Source: Haplomitrium mnioides (Eukaryota; Marchantiophyta; Haplomitriopsida; Calobryales). From it: a DNA stretch of 56,572 bases. Where the stretch lies: positions 1 to 56,572 of the forward strand of contig JBNGIS010017758.1 of the NCBI GenBank assembly GCA_049999725.1. The letters run 5' to 3'. Each line of letters opens with the position of its first letter. Position 1 is the stretch's first letter. Of the stretch, positions 11,590 to 22,430 are shown piece by piece. A model generated the notes under the pieces. It searched no databases and was not told the origin of the DNA. It was given only the letters and a program-made list of their open reading frames with translations. The position numbers and the translations under genes are program-made.

Positions 11590-12751
11590 GATAAAGCATG
11601 AGGAATTGGGATACTATAGTGCATTGGAGAATACCAAGAAAAGACTCTGATATTGACAATTAGTTCACTCTGCTTAGCGGTACCGTTGTCTGTAGAAGAG
11701 CCTACAAATTAATATTATCAATAAGATTTATCTATTGAAGGAGTGTTTGCACATGAATGGATGAACAATTTTTTTTTCAGGGAAATTGTGAGAGCATACC
11801 CACTCACAAAGTTTATAGCTTGCTCTATAATTTTACAAAATAGGAAGTTTATGACTACTAGACAACTTATTTGAAAGACAAATATCACGATTGCATTCTT
11901 AGTTTTTTTGGTTTAACAAAACATTGGAGAACCAATTTCCCAAATGTTAAAATTCCAAAACACAACAAATTTGTTATTTGTGAAACTTGCAAAGAAATAA
12001 AATCATTGTAAAGAAAAATTTGTCTTTGAGTTTGACAAAGGTAACAAATTTCTTCTCTTTTGAAACCTATAGTTATTACGATGCTCTTTTTATGAGACTC
12101 AAAGCTTAACTCTAGAGATGTTATGCTTTCTCAACTAAGTGCAATAAGATATTTGTTTTGTTAAGTTGTTCCACAAACAAGATTTGAGTCAAATTAACCT
12201 TAGGAACTTGAGTTGTCACGATGAGGTTTTGCTATTATTGCTTTCAATCCAAGGCCCATTGCTAGATAAAAACTATCAAAAATCCTTTATGTTGTTTGCA
12301 AACCCTATGCGCACATAGGTTTTGTTCTTGTTTCTTTCAATTCGAGTCACGACAATTGCCAAAGCAAGCTAAGATATTGATGTTGTTGCTCTTGATCCTA
12401 TCTGTGCATAGGATCAATTATTGTTTCCATTGATACTATATGTGCATTGGATTAGAGATTGTCTCTTTGAATCCTTTGCAAGCTTACAGTCCAAGCTAGC
12501 ATTGAAATTGAAGTTCGAGTTTGTAACTCGAAAGGCGCAAATCTTGTTTTTCTCCTCTCAAAAAACTTGCGCATTTTAAGTCAAAGAAAAGTACTTATTT
12601 TGAATGTTATTGTGATTCTCCTATATTTAAATAGTCTAAAGTACATTTTAAAAGTTTCTTTCAAATTTTCACCTCTTCTATTCCAAACATTTGCTGAAAT
12701 TGCTTTAAATATTTTTAGCGCCTCAAGTTATTTTTTGAAATTCAAAACATC
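11590..12751 (+). pseudogene. 5' part of DUF7869-like gene copy 1 (truncated, broken)
   Basis: It aligns by eye with 39060-40310 of the best copy: the segment containing CTGTAGAAGAGCCT, the CCCACTCACAAAGT stretch, and TTTGTTATTTGTGAAACTTGCAAAGAAATAAAATC. The last corresponds to the CETCKEIKS cysteine pair upstream of the core domain. Many stops and indels break the frame. The 12100-12750 part is intron-like and carries ATGCGCACAT palindrome variants at about 12306. It stops at the target duplication of the copia element, and the gene resumes at 20547. Confidence 0.65.
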
Positions 12752-12756
12752 AAGAC

Positions 12757-12866
12757 TGTTATAGGGACATATATATACCCCATATATAAGTAGTACTCAC
12801 CTAATCATTCTACTCGTCCGCCTTGGAGACTCCTGTGTGTATGCGTGCGGTGCTTATGCGATAACA
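12757..12866 (+). repeat. 5' LTR of the copia element
   Basis: 110 bp, beginning TGTTATAGGG and ending GCGATAACA, so the ends form the short inverted repeat TGTTA/TAACA typical of LTRs. ACATATATATACCC near the start could act as a TATA element. It is unusually short for a plant copia LTR. Confidence 0.9.
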
Positions 12867-12881
12867 TGTTATCAGCACGAA
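12867..12881 (+). other. Primer-binding-site position of the copia element
   Basis: TGTTATCAGCACGAA directly follows the LTR. It resembles the TATCAG core of the initiator-Met primer site, but the match is partial, so the primer tRNA is not assigned. Confidence 0.45.
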
Positions 12882-14894
12882 AGGACTCTACATTTTTTTT
12901 CTTCTCTTGCATGCACTCACGTTGCACCAACATTTGGAAAAGCTCCAGCATCTGCGTACTACGTTCTACCTCTGCATTGGACTCCTTTTTTCTTCCATAG
13001 TTTTGCTCTTGCGCACATTTCTCCTTTTTTTTTTCTCTTTCCTAACAAGGTTTTCCTCTTCTCTTTGAGCATCCATCCTTTTTCTTCATTTTTCTTTTTT
13101 CTCTTGAAAAACCTCCCCATACAAACTAGGGCGCGCTCACGCTTCGCGACCCTAGCCTACTCTTGCTCGCGTTGTTCACTTGCTTACTCCTGCTCGCGTT
13201 GCTTGCTTGTCTGCTCATGCTCGCGTTGCTCACGTGGCTACTCATGCTTGCTTGGTTGCTCCTGCTTGCGTTGCTCACTTGGTTGCTCTTGCTTGCATTG
13301 CTCGCTTTTGCTGCCTTTGCTGGACCCTGCTCGACATTGTTCGACTTGACGACATTCCACTCTTCCACACGACGTCGCGCACCTCATTCGACAAACTTCT
13401 TACCTTCTCTTTTCTTTGCTTGGTGGCATACTTACTCCCCTACTTCGCGACTCTCTACTCATCTGTGGGACACTTCGCGACTGCTCGGCTCGACAACTTC
13501 TCTCTCTTTTTTGGTCTCAGCTTGACAACATCGCTCCCTACTGCGACCTCATAGTTGATCTTTTTTTTTCTCCTTTTCTTGTTGTCTTCCCTCTGTTCGA
13601 CGACACTGAGTAGCATTGGCTCATTACTCTCTTGACTCGTCGACTCTGTGCATGCCCGAAGTTGACCTGTTTTGTATCCTCATTGTTTGTTTTGTCTTTG
13701 TTCCTCGGCCTATGACAAGCTTAAGTTGTCCCTTTGACAGCAACAACTATCAGGTCATACTCTCCATTTTCTTCCTAATTCTGTTGCTAACATCTATGCT
13801 TACAAACCAGTGTTGTACCTCTTCACCATTTCAACCAGCGGTTTTTTGTGAGACTTTTTCTTTCTCCACTTTCAATGTTCAAAACTTTCCAGCATAGGAG
13901 ACGACACCAACGTGTACACCCGCCATCCTTCGACACCAGTGTATACGAACTCCTATTGACTTCTTCTTCTCAGTTTCTGGTATTATCTTATTACTGTTTT
14001 GGTTCTCTATTGTGCCAGAACACTATTTAAGCAAGGGAAAGACCAGACACAGATTGCACAAACCTGTGCACAAGTTTGACTCACTTTTTTATGCAGCATC
14101 AAAGACCCAGTCAAAAACATCTTCGGTGAAAGATACCTTCACACAGGTGACTACATAAGAAGCTACATCAATAGTCAACGAAAGAACAACACTACACCCT
14201 ACAACTTCTAGCTCTTTCACTTTGTTCTCCAAAACTTCCTGGTTTAAATTTCTCAACCTATCCTTTGATCATCTTTGATTGATTCTTTTCCGTTCTCTGA
14301 ACAAATCTATCCCTCACAAGGGACATACTTGTTGATTCTGAACTACTTTTGACAGAGGTTGCAAGCGAATCATACTAACAAGAAACGCTGACCTCTGTCA
14401 CCTCTGAAGCTCAACCCCTATCTGCCCATACCTGAAACTATTACCATTTTTTTCTCATTACAGAATCAGTATTGCAGAGAGGCACAACATCGATTGAGGA
14501 CTGGGCTCTATTTTAGCTCTGGGAGGACACACAAAGAAGATTTAGGAGGACACATTACCGGCACACCAGAAGCAATAGATACATATGAATACAGGGCAAT
14601 TCCTTCATCCATTGGCCACATCAATTTCTTATTTCATTTCTCGGTGTTTATATCGACTGACATGCAACTAGTCAATTCTTTTCTGTTTTTCATTTCAATT
14701 TCTTGATTTTTCCTCTTAAAGCAGAAAACATAAACAGGTACAAGGGTTCGTGATTGACCAAAAATCAAGTCGATCACCAACCTGTACCAAGTACAAACAA
14801 CCACAGCCCTGACCTAGCAGTTGCATTTGCTAGAGATTCTGGTTCATCTTTCTTATTCATAGGTATTCTCATCAGGACAGAGAACAGATCCACA
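12882..14894 (+). other. Long copia leader with a 27-bp repeat
   Basis: Two kilobases of pyrimidine-rich sequence between the primer site and gag. From about 13140 to 13330 there are roughly six units of about 27 bp around GCTCGCGTTGCTCACTTG, one of them shortened to 18 bp. Because 27 is a multiple of three, all frames stay open across it, which creates artificial Leu/Ala/Cys-rich and, on the minus strand, Asn/Ala/Ser-rich reading frames. I see no protein family in them. The remainder holds no gene that I can support. Confidence 0.6.
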
Positions 14895-15833
14895 ATGACA
14901 TCTACAGAATCTTTGAAATTTCAGGCTCTGAAATTGGATGGCTCCAACTACTTGTCTTGGTCACTGAACGTTACAACCTACTTAGCATCCAAGAGGATCC
15001 ATGAAATCATAAACACGAATGACAATATCACCCCATGTGATGCAGCAAGAGCCCTCATCCTGATCAAACACCACTTGGTGGAACCCTTGAGACTTCAATA
15101 CCTGAACTATCATAGTCCCCATCTACTATGGGAAGAAATGAAACTTGGATTCGACCATCTGACAAGCATATCGCTCCCTGCAGCGAGACACGATTGGATT
15201 AACCTACGAGTTCAGGACCACATGTCCATTGTCAACTACAACAACAAACTATTTCGCATTGTCTCACAATTGGCAATCTACAGTCACCTTGTGACCTATG
15301 AAGAACAAATAGAGAAAACTCTATCGACCTTTCCTATGAGCAATCTCATTTTGGCATCACAATATCGCAATATACGATTCACTCGGTACTCTAAACTCAT
15401 AGTATACATGCTACTTGCTGAAAAACATCAACTGCTCCTCATGGAAAATACAAAGAAAAGACACCTAGGGTCTGCCGCTCCTCATCAGAACCCTGAATCA
15501 CACTTTACAAGGACCAGTCTTTACCCCCGCTCCAAGAACAAACATTCTTCCAGAGGAAAAGGAAGGGGTAATCCTAGATTCAGGGGGAGCTATAACCACC
15601 TGGCCAACAGTCAACCTCCGAATCCCAATAACAAGGATCGACATTCTAATCATTGTATACCGACAACACCAGAAAACGCTTCACATCGCACATGGAATAA
15701 TAGAGGATGCAGACAACTCCATAGAGGTTGGCGAAATATGTCTAATCCGCGCCAACAACAAACTACATGTACTCGATGTGGCACATGTGGCCACATCCAG
15801 CCCACGTATAAAGTACCCGTGCACCTAGCGTGA
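14895..15833 (+). CDS. Copia gag protein
   Basis: Gag polyprotein start. I prefer the ATG at 14895 (MTSTESLKFQAL) to the upstream 14754, because KLDGSNYLSWSLNVTTYLASK directly after it is the classic N-terminal signature of plant copia gag, and the sequence upstream looks like leader. A UBN2/retrotran_gag-like helical region follows (LWEEMKLGFDHL, ARHDWINLRVQDHMSIVNYN). A basic, Asn/Ser-rich tail then leads to a degenerate zinc knuckle (CTRCGTCGH, last Cys replaced by Tyr). The frame closes at 15833, so gag and pol are separated by stops in this copy. Confidence 0.85.
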   Translation: MTSTESLKFQALKLDGSNYLSWSLNVTTYLASKRIHEIINTNDNITPCDAARALILIKHHLVEPLRLQYLNYHSPHLLWEEMKLGFDHLTSISLPAARHDWINLRVQDHMSIVNYNNKLFRIVSQLAIYSHLVTYEEQIEKTLSTFPMSNLILASQYRNIRFTRYSKLIVYMLLAEKHQLLLMENTKKRHLGSAAPHQNPESHFTRTSLYPRSKNKHSSRGKGRGNPRFRGSYNHLANSQPPNPNNKDRHSNHCIPTTPENASHRTWNNRGCRQLHRGWRNMSNPRQQQTTCTRCGTCGHIQPTYKVPVHLA

Positions 15834-15978
15834 TTATACCAACATAGTACCAGACCTCACAATCATGAAGTGCAAGGCAACTTACTATAATTGACAGACA
15901 TGGATGAATATCCACAATACAATATACATCCTGAAAGTCACATGACTTATTCATCCATGTCAAACTAGAAAACTGAAT

Positions 15979-16307
15979 TTGATATAACCTACATTGTAGA
16001 TAGCGGATCTTTGCACATCATTTTGCAAGATCGCAAGTACTTCTCATCGATCAAACCTTCTTCCAGGCCTATGACAACAATTACCGACCACAATCAAATT
16101 GAAGAAGGACATGGTCCAGCAACCATAATATTTCCAAATGGAATAAGACTAGATATCAAATCCATAATTTATGCACCTACAGCAACCAAAAACCTCATCA
16201 GTTTCCAAGATATACGACAAAACGGTTTTCACATTCAAACCGGATCTTTCCAGGACATTGAAGTCCTCCATATCTTGAGTCTGACAACAACAAGCTTTGA
16301 CATATGA
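15979..16307 (+). pseudogene. Copia aspartic protease
   Basis: YIVDSGSLHI places the D-S-G active site at 15999-16007, followed by the typical IIYAPTATKNLISF segment (the copia V..VP....NLIS region). The protease would cleave the polyprotein. It is in a different frame from gag and lies downstream of stop codons. Confidence 0.8.
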
Positions 16308-16379
16308 GAAACATTCTCACTATCACCACCTAGACTGTATACCACAAAAATATGTTCATATCATGTCTCCACAAAACCG

Positions 16380-17280
16380 GTCTTCACAACCCTTACATGG
16401 CACAACCACCTAGGGCATCCAAGCCGAGACATGTTTTACCACATCAAAAATGATAGCAAAGGCATACCACAGAACGTGCATCCACTTCTATTGATTACAC
16501 CATGCTTAGCATGCCCACAAGGCAAAATGAGAACTACACCTTATCACGATAAAACAACAATCACGATTCCTCGAGTGAATCTACACTGATGTTTGTGGAC
16601 CCATCCACCCACCATCGAGACCATTCAGATACTTCCTTGTCACCATTTATGCATCATCCAAATGGTCAGAAGTATCTCTTCTTGCAACCAAAAACATGGT
16701 CTTCCTGAAATTGTTGTCTCAAATCTTGAAACTCTCAACACAATTCCCTTATTACCCAATCAAACACCTAAGAGTGGACAACACCAAAGAATTCTCTTCA
16801 CAAATTTTTGACGGTTTCTACACATTTGCCAGCATAGACATACAATATTCAGTTGTACATGTACACTTTCAGAATGGCATTGCAGAATCTGCTATTAAGA
16901 GAATACAACTCATAGCAAGACCATTACTTCTGAATTCAAACCTCCCCACCATTGCCAAGGGACATGCAGTCATGCACGCAACATCTCTATTGGATTACAG
17001 ACCATCTGCATTTAATGAGAATTCCCTACATCAACTTGTTATGGGAATCCTAGCAGATATATCACATCTTCACACATTTGGCTGCCTTGTACTTGTCCCA
17101 ATCTTAGGACCATATCAAATGAAGATGGGACCACAACAAAAAAAAGTATATATATATTGGTTTTGAATCTCCTTCTATCATCTGATATCTTGAACCCTCA
17201 ACCTTTGATGTGTTTAAGTCTCAAATTGTAGACTGCCAATTCTTTGAAGACTCTTTTCCACATCTGACACAAAAGGACAA
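16380..17280 (+). pseudogene. Copia integrase (GAG-pre-integrase zinc domain plus rve core)
   Basis: The zinc domain has WHNHLGHPS...CLACPQGKM (the H-H-C-C pattern) at about 16395-16530. The catalytic core has the DDE triad: D in TDVCGPI at about 16585, D in LRVDNTKEF at about 16770, E in NGIAESAIKRI at about 16890. A shift of frame and stops separate the first D from the second. The C-terminal part to about 17280 is degraded, with a short TATATATAT run at 17148. Confidence 0.82.
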
Positions 17281-17639
17281 AGTTGTACAACCCAAACATG
17301 AGGACAACTTAATATGGCACTAGCACTTGCCATTGGACTTTGATCAACAAAATGGACATTCTGATGCCGAAGTTATAAGGCTCTTCCATTTACAACAAAC
17401 ATTAATTAAAATGCCCAATGCATTTAACAATGCAACCAACATTACCAAATCACATATCAAAGCTGCTAATGCACCTGCAAGACTTCAAAAAATAGACACA
17501 CATGCCACTGATATACAACCTAATGCAAAGCATGGTAGACCTATAGGCTCAAAGAATAAGCCTAAATCATCGACATCATTGAACGTTGAGACAGAAAACG
17601 ATGAAATAATAATTGACTATTCTCATATTGGTCAAATAT

Positions 17640-19318
17640 GGGACAGATCCCACACCGCTATGGATGATCTATTCGCATTATCTGTATCACAATCTATAGA
17701 CAAGGATGTGCTTGATCCTTTATTTGTACGAGAAGCACAATCAAGAACCGAGTGTCCCCAATGGAAAAAAGAGATAAATTTGGAACTTGACTCTATCATA
17801 TAACGACAAGTATTTGGATCTGTTATGCTAGCACTTTCTGACATGCATCTGACGAATTATAGATTTATTTTTGTTCACAAATATAATGCAAAAGGTGATG
17901 TCACAAGATATAAGGCAAGATTAGTGGCCAAAGAATACACTCAGATTCCTAGACATGACTATGACCTCACATACTCACATGTCATGGACACTATTACTTA
18001 CATGTATATGATAACATTTGCTATCTAACGTCATCTCACTATGCATATCATGGATGTCATCATAGCCTACTTATATGGCACTCTGGATACCCAGATTTTT
18101 ATGAAGGCACCCCTCCAAACTCATCTCAAGGATGGCATTTCATATTCAGGAGGATAACAACCAAAGTGCATATGAACCTTTAGTCCCAAATGGCCCAAAT
18201 ATTGAGATTAGACCTTTTGTCTCTCATGGCCTAAACTTTGAGGTTGGATCTTCTGTCCCTCACGATGTGCACTATAAAAATAGACCTTTAATCCATAGAG
18301 CGCAATGATTCAGAATGGACCTTTTGTCCCCAGAGACCTCAATCTGGGAAAAGGACCTTTTGTCCTCAATGACCAACAAATGAAAGGACCTTCTGTCCAT
18401 TGCCAATCCAAAAAGGACCTTTAGTCCTCATGTCAAAAAGACAATGTCAAATGATGGAAAGCAAGTTGCATAATGACTCCAATAGACCTTTAGTCGAGCC
18501 AGCGCACTCGTTGAGCAAGCAACATTCAAATGGACCTTTAGTCCAACCATCGCACTCGCTGAGCAAGCAGTATTTCAAAGGACCTTTAGTCCAGCCAACC
18601 AATTTGCTAAGCATACAACGTTGTAGAGGACCTTTAGTCCCACATATATACAAGTTGCACAAGAAACAACAGAGTGGACCTTTAGTCCCCCATCATCAAA
18701 GTATACCACATGACAATGTGAAGTTGGCAAAGCATTCTGTTAATGCATCTGGATCACCAATCGATCAATCAGGCATACAAATAGTAGTCCAAGTCCTGAG
18801 ATTGATATATGGGCTCAAACAGAGTGGCAAAAATTGGTACCAAAGATTCAAATCAAAGATGATAACACTGAATTTTACAAATGATGACATGCTCCATGCC
18901 TATTCATGAAACATCAAGGCTCTGAATATGTCCTAGTTGCACTTTATGTAGATGACATAAATATTTTTGGCACAAAAACTCTAGTTGCCAGCACTATTGC
19001 CAAACTGAAAGACATATTTGAAATGCGAGACATCATAGAACCTAATTTCTGTCTTAGCATTCAGCTTGAGCATATGTCTGATGGTATTCTGATCCACCAG
19101 TCCACATTTATAGCCAAGATTCTCAAACAATTCAATATGGACAATGCTCACCCAATGAGCACTCCAATGGAAATGAGATCTTTGGACCCTACCAAGGACA
19201 TGTTCGGAAAACAAAAAGAACATGAACAAATTCTGAGATCAGATAAACCATATCTATTGGCAATAGGAGCCCTCATGTACCTTGCAATCAGACTAGACCT
19301 GATATATCTTTTGAAGTA
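17640..19318 (+). pseudogene. Copia reverse transcriptase, split by an inserted repeat domain
   Basis: Recognisable blocks in order: CPQWKKEINLELDSI (17750-17800), FVHKYNAKGDVTRYKARLVAKEY (17870-17940), YLYGTLDTQIFMKAP (18068-18112), LIYGLKQSGKNWYQRF (18800-18850), and LVALYVDDINIFGT with the catalytic YVDD at 18945-18956. In copia RT the third and fourth blocks are normally about 30-50 residues apart. Here about 680 bp of repeats intervene (18174-18690). Stops at 17801, 18026, 18153 and 18907 and changes of frame show the gene is dead. Confidence 0.85.
18174..18690 (+). repeat. 13-unit array with inverted-repeat core GGACCTTTAGTCC inside the RT
   Basis: Core starts at 18174, 18210, 18246, 18282, 18317, 18353, 18386, 18415, 18484, 18532, 18580, 18628 and 18676. 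The first units are 36 bp apart (four exactly), decaying to 35, 36, 33 and 29; the last five are exactly 48 bp apart. The core is a GGAC/GTCC inverted repeat around CTTTA. Translated in the RT direction it encodes GP(L/F)V at the head of 12-residue units (GPFVPRDLNLGK) and then 16-residue units (GPLVQPSHSLSKQYFK). Both periods are multiples of 12 bp, so the reading frame was originally maintained. Confidence 0.95.
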
Positions 19319-19918
19319 AATATGCTTGCAAGGCACAATTCCTAGCCCACCATTCACTACTGGAATGGGCTCAAATGTATTTTTAGATACCTAAAAGGTA
19401 CAAAGGACATGGGACTCCTCTTCTTTAGAAATGCAACAAATGATATTATTGGTTACGCCGACACTGGATATTTATCTGATTCTGATGATGCAAAGTCTCA
19501 AACAGGATATGTCTTCCTTAAAGGAAGCACTGCTATCTCATGGAAAAGCACCAAACAAACAATTACAACTACCTCGACCAACGATCCAAAAATCATAGCT
19601 CTTTATGAGGCTAGTAGGGAATGCATCTTGCTCCAACAACTCATTGATCATATCAACATCAATATGGGCCAACCTCTACCTCATTCCTCTACAATAATTT
19701 ACAAGAACAATCGACCATGTGTCGACCAGATTACTCAAGGCTTTATCAAGGGTGACAAGATTGAACACATTGCTCCTAAATTCTTTTACACCTATGAGCA
19801 ACACGATGACAAAATAAATGTCCAATGGATAGCAAGTAAAGACAACAGAGCAGATATCTTCACCAAACCACTTCCACTTGCTCTGCACATTGCATATACT
19901 CAAGGGTTTGGTTTATGA
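19319..19918 (+). pseudogene. Copia RNase H
   Basis: YADTGYLSDSDDAKSQTGYV is the standard plant copia RNase H opening (ADWAGD...R.ST.GYVF). Further on are ISWKSTKQ, an altered STAEAEY block (STNDPKIIAL, acidic residue lost), ASRECILLQQL, and KDNRADIFTKPL, the near-C-terminal signature. The frame is continuous from 19409. The altered catalytic block suggests loss of activity. Confidence 0.85.
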
Positions 19919-19957
19919 AGACTCTCTGAATTACAACAAAACAGCAAACAATGATTG

Positions 19958-19988
<31 letters not shown>

Positions 19989-20434
19989 GACCTTTAGTCA
20001 TGAAGATAAAGGATTGTAAATACAATTATTTCTTTTGAAAAATACCTGACTTTGTCTGAATGTCATACAGGTAGTGACATGAGCATACTATATCATAAGC
20101 TGACATCTCTTCTCAACTTTTTAGGTTGACATCATTTTTCAAACAAATTTTCAAGACACATGGAGAGGGCGTAACAACGCAACAACACCGCGGAACAACA
20201 CCACAAATTTTCTTTACTCTCAAAGCAAGAAATTTTGACAATTTTTGACATTATGTTCCTTACACACACTATTGCTACATTTTATTCCACCTATTAATTA
20301 TGTGGTGGCACTCTTTCCCTCGGAAGAAAGCAAGAGGGTTTTAATGAAACCACACGTAGAATAGGATTATGACTTACATAGCATATAGTCCTTAGTGTGG
20401 CTCATTATTAGAAGAAGAATCAACCAAAGGGGAG
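19919..20434 (+). other. Copia 3' untranslated region with AT microsatellite and polypurine tract
   Basis: Contains (TA)n at about 19961-19988, then TGACCTTTAGTCA, one further isolated copy of the RT-array core, at about 19988. AAAGGGGAG directly before the 3' LTR is the polypurine tract. Confidence 0.75.
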
Positions 20435-20541
20435 AGTTATAGGGACATATATATACCCTTTGTAAGAGTCTTGACCTAATTATTCTACTTGTCTGCATTG
20501 GAGACTCTCGTATGCATGCGTCTGGTGCTCATGCGATAACA
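20435..20541 (+). repeat. 3' LTR of the copia element
   Basis: 107 bp matching 12757-12866, with scattered substitutions and a 3-bp length difference. The expected TG start reads AG here. It ends GCGATAACA and is followed by the target duplication AAGAC. Confidence 0.9.
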
Positions 20542-20546
20542 AAGAC

Positions 20547-21276
20547 ATGTTTTACTAAACTTTTTATATATTTTTGGTGCTCTATAATGATGCAGTCAAA
20601 TATGATCGCCAATTGTTTCTTCATTGTGACCAATAAATAAAAGAATGAACAAAACTTGCAAACCATTGAAGAAAATGTTATGCATATAGTTGAAAGTACT
20701 TGAGAATTGTGGTGAATAGAATGAATCAAAAGAAAACACCAATACTTCACAAGTCTTCACCACCAACAAACATTGATAAAGATTGTTTGGTGGGTGTGCA
20801 TGTTGTTGGTGCCTTAATATTCAATCATGTTCTTTATTCAAGGGTTTTTTTAACCTACGAAAACTTGAGAAGTGACTTCAATTTGATAGTTACGATACTT
20901 AATAGAATGTTATGTGACTTTGAAGGCCCGCTACCTCCCACTTTGTATCTTCAAGTGGACAATACAACACAAGAGAATAAGAATTCGGTCTTATTTGGAT
21001 ATCTTAATCTCATTATTAGCAAGAATGTTTTCTGAAAAATCAAGGTGAGATTTCTCATAGTTGGCTATACTCATGATCAAATTGATCAAATGTTCTGGAG
21101 ATTCTCTAAACGTTTGAAACATATCAAAGCTTTCACAATTACAAGTCTTAGCAAGGAGCTACAATTGTCTTTTAATCATAAACTACATGTAACTTTTTGG
21201 ATGGAAACTTGGGATTTCAAATTGTTTCTACAACAACATCTCTCTCTCGTTCAAAGAATACATGATATTACTTTTT
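20547..21276 (+). pseudogene. DUF7869-like core domain, gene copy 1
   Basis: Continuation of the gene interrupted at 12751. Blocks match the best copy (40353-41033): YDRQLFLH-like start at 20590, CLVGVHVVGALIFN, RVFLTYENLRSDFN, PPTLYLQVDNTTQENKN (about 20935-20985), then after a one-base shift FLIVGYTHDQIDQMFWRFSKRLK (21050-21115). The conserved D of LQVDN and the H/D of YTHDQID are reminiscent of an RNase H-like or DDE-type active site, but the enzymatic function is unproven. It stops at 21276 where element 3 is inserted after GATATTACTTTT; the uninterrupted equivalent is at 41022-41033. Confidence 0.7.
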
Positions 21277-21813
21277 TGTGGTGACATGGTCCTGGGCTTC
21301 AGAAGGGAAAAGTGAGAAAACACTCCATTGCAGTAGTGCAATGAGCTATAGAAGGGTGCATGGTTCATATTATTGGTGATTTCAAGGATATAAGAGAAGC
21401 TGACTATCAGAAGGTGTGTCCTTCAGTAGCTGGTGATGTGTGAAAGAGAAATGAGGAAATGGAAAGATGTCAGTCTCATGGACATGAGAAAGAAAAGCGA
21501 TCGCTATGAGCGTCTGGATAGTAGAAGATCTTCTAGGAGTGGAATAGGGTGCCAGGTTGGATCATGATGAGTTTACTTCAAAAGTCTTCTCTAGGAATAA
21601 GAATGTAAAAATAATGTAATGATAAGATAGGAGTTGATTTTATTTATGTAGGAAGAATAATAAAGTATAGCTATAGGAAGGAAGAAAAGAAATTTTAAAA
21701 AGTATAAAAATATAATAAAACATTTTAACAAAACTAACCTACTGTTGGGGGCCAATCCAAGCCCACTAATTCTACATCTATCTAACTCTGAAGTTGGAGG
21801 ACAGCGTGCCCTG

Positions 21814-21823
21814 NNNNNNNNNN
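21814..21823. other. 10-base assembly gap
   Basis: Ten N. Flanking bases match 26204-26208 and 27191 onward of the second LTR, so about 980 bp is probably missing here and 10 N is a placeholder. Confidence 0.9.
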
Positions 21824-22239
21824 CAATCAATCTCCTTAAGCGGAAGAAAATGATTAGCCTGTGTGATGACGAAATTTGTGCTAAGGAGCGACGTGTTGAG
21901 GAGAGAAATGCCAGATGGTCAGAAATTCGGAAGCAAAAGCCCTGCGATGGAGAAGAAGGTCTCGGCTGTGAAAAAAGAACTGCATAGTATGAATGTAAAG
22001 AAGGGGAATGCTGTGAGAAGGGAAGGAGACTGCCTGAAGCTGCGATCGTGCTCGAATGGAGAAAAAGACCGCGTTGGGGATCGAATGACGGAAATGAAGG
22101 TTGTGGACTACGTTGAAGAGATGACGAACAATCGAGCTATTTGGGAAGAAGAATCTCTATTGTGCGATTGAATTGAGAGGAAAACACGAATGGTTGGCTT
22201 GTGGGCTGTTTGAAATCAAATGGTGAAGGCTGAACGTCT

Positions 22240-22430
22240 TTAAAAGTGGGAAACCCCACTTAAGAGGGTTTCGATCAACCTTCCTAAGTGGAGAGGACCG
22301 GTTAAACTGGTTCCGATCAGCCTTCCTAAGTGGGGAGGACCGGTTAAACTGGTTCTGATCAGCCTTCCTAAGTGGAGAGGACCGGTTAAAGTGGATCCGA
22401 TTAAGCTTGCGAAGTGGGGAGTCCACTTAA
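22240..22430 (+). repeat. 42-bp tandem repeats in the 5' LTR of element 3
   Basis: About four and a half units of 42 bp: ATCAGCCTTCCTAAGTGG followed by (A/G)GAGGACCGGTTAAACTGG and TTC(C/T)G. Each unit carries the near-palindrome ACCGGTTAAACTGGT. The last unit is more diverged. Confidence 0.9.

Larger units (their letters stand above)
12757..20541 (+). mobile_element. Ty1/copia LTR retrotransposon with 110-bp LTRs and AAGAC target duplication
   Basis: Complete in outline: short LTRs at 12757-12866 and 20435-20541, gag, protease, integrase, RT and RNase H in copia order. The flanking five bases are AAGAC at 12752-12756 and again at 20542-20546, a perfect target-site duplication. The other DUF7869-like copy has an uninterrupted equivalent site at about 40300-40315. 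The element sits in what looks like an intron of that gene. Stops and frameshifts in every domain, and clear LTR divergence, show it is old and inactive. Confidence 0.92.

Noticed and set aside
13126-13368. Asn/Ala/Ser repeat protein antisense to the copia leader
   Set aside because: Product of the 27-bp repeats; no supporting signal.
18174-18690. CRISPR-like array (13-bp repeats, regular spacing)
   Set aside because: The spacers are themselves homologous and in frame with a copia RT, the repeat is too short, and the DNA is a plant nuclear repeat region.
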